Origin: an uncultured Pseudomonas sp.
GTDB lineage: Bacteria > Pseudomonadota > Gammaproteobacteria > Pseudomonadales > Pseudomonadaceae
Assembly (NCBI RefSeq): GCF_946885885.1
Contig: NZ_CAMPHN010000116.1
Span: 1-13,648, forward strand
Direction: 5' to 3'
DNA length: 13,648 nt
Part shown: positions 13,598 through 13,648 of the stretch, one piece after another
Layout of the letters: each line of letters starts with the position of its first letter
Position numbering within the stretch: the stretch's first letter is position 1
Translations under genes and position numbers: made by a program
Notes under the pieces: generated by a model
The model's input: only the letters and a program-made list of their open reading frames with translations
Told to the model about the DNA's origin: nothing
Database searches by the model: none

Positions 13598-13648
13598 AGG
13601 CCGTTGAAAAAATCGGCTTTAACTGCCCCAACCCATTCGGGGTGATGC
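13598..13648. mobile_element. Probable end of an insertion element (partial, runs off window)
   Basis: The sequence starting AGGCCGTTGAAAAAATCGG replaces the second half of the attC. It looks like the terminal inverted repeat of a DDE-type insertion sequence, and a TTAG just before it could be a target duplication. Family, length and orientation cannot be determined from 51 bases. An IS110/IS1111-type element, some of which target attC sites, is an alternative. Confidence 0.5.

Overview
The window looks like Pseudomonas chromosome. The left part is GC-rich with typical Pseudomonas genes: the end of a ClsB-type cardiolipin synthase overlapping a YbhN-like membrane protein. The right part is visibly AT-richer and is a run of integron gene cassettes. 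Their attC sites share a hairpin (GGGC-TTTA-GCCC core) that fits, from memory, the cassette arrays of the P. stutzeri / P. alcaligenes / P. mendocina group. The species cannot be fixed from the sequence alone.

Layout. (1) 1-1332, plus: clsB C-terminus and a ybhN-like gene, overlapping by ATGA. (2) 1452-3590, plus: a large signal-peptide-less protein with an M23-like N-terminal domain, a transglycosylase-like domain and an EF-hand loop; it resembles a type VI secretion effector. (3) 3609-5564: an alpha/beta hydrolase (minus) and a GlxA-type regulator (plus), transcribed divergently. (4) 5720-8265, all minus: a small cupin, a leucine-rich-repeat protein, a SAM methyltransferase and a VOC-family protein, with two loose intergenic stretches. 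A short repeat flanks the cupin gene. (5) 8508 to the right edge: seven minus-strand cassettes, each a single small ORF followed by an attC. Read in cassette order (right to left) they encode: a secreted protein; a soluble unknown; a secreted protein; a two-helix membrane protein; a small domain plus zinc ribbon; a membrane protein with CxxC; and a DUF2185 protein. The integrase and attI should lie beyond the right edge; no integrase gene is visible here.

The array has been hit by mobile elements at least once and probably twice. A complete IS30-family element (8998-10110, 27-bp imperfect terminal repeats, AAG target duplication, intact DD(33)E transposase) splits the attC between the last two cassettes. 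At the right edge another attC is interrupted in its hairpin by unrelated sequence that looks like an insertion-sequence end. The leftmost attC (8508-8584) has a different sequence type and marks the probable distal end of the array.

Most cassette proteins have no recognised function. Three cassette genes take their stop codon from the attC core, and one has its ATG directly overlapping the recombination core. Cassette genes are normally expressed from a promoter near attI, which cannot be seen here.
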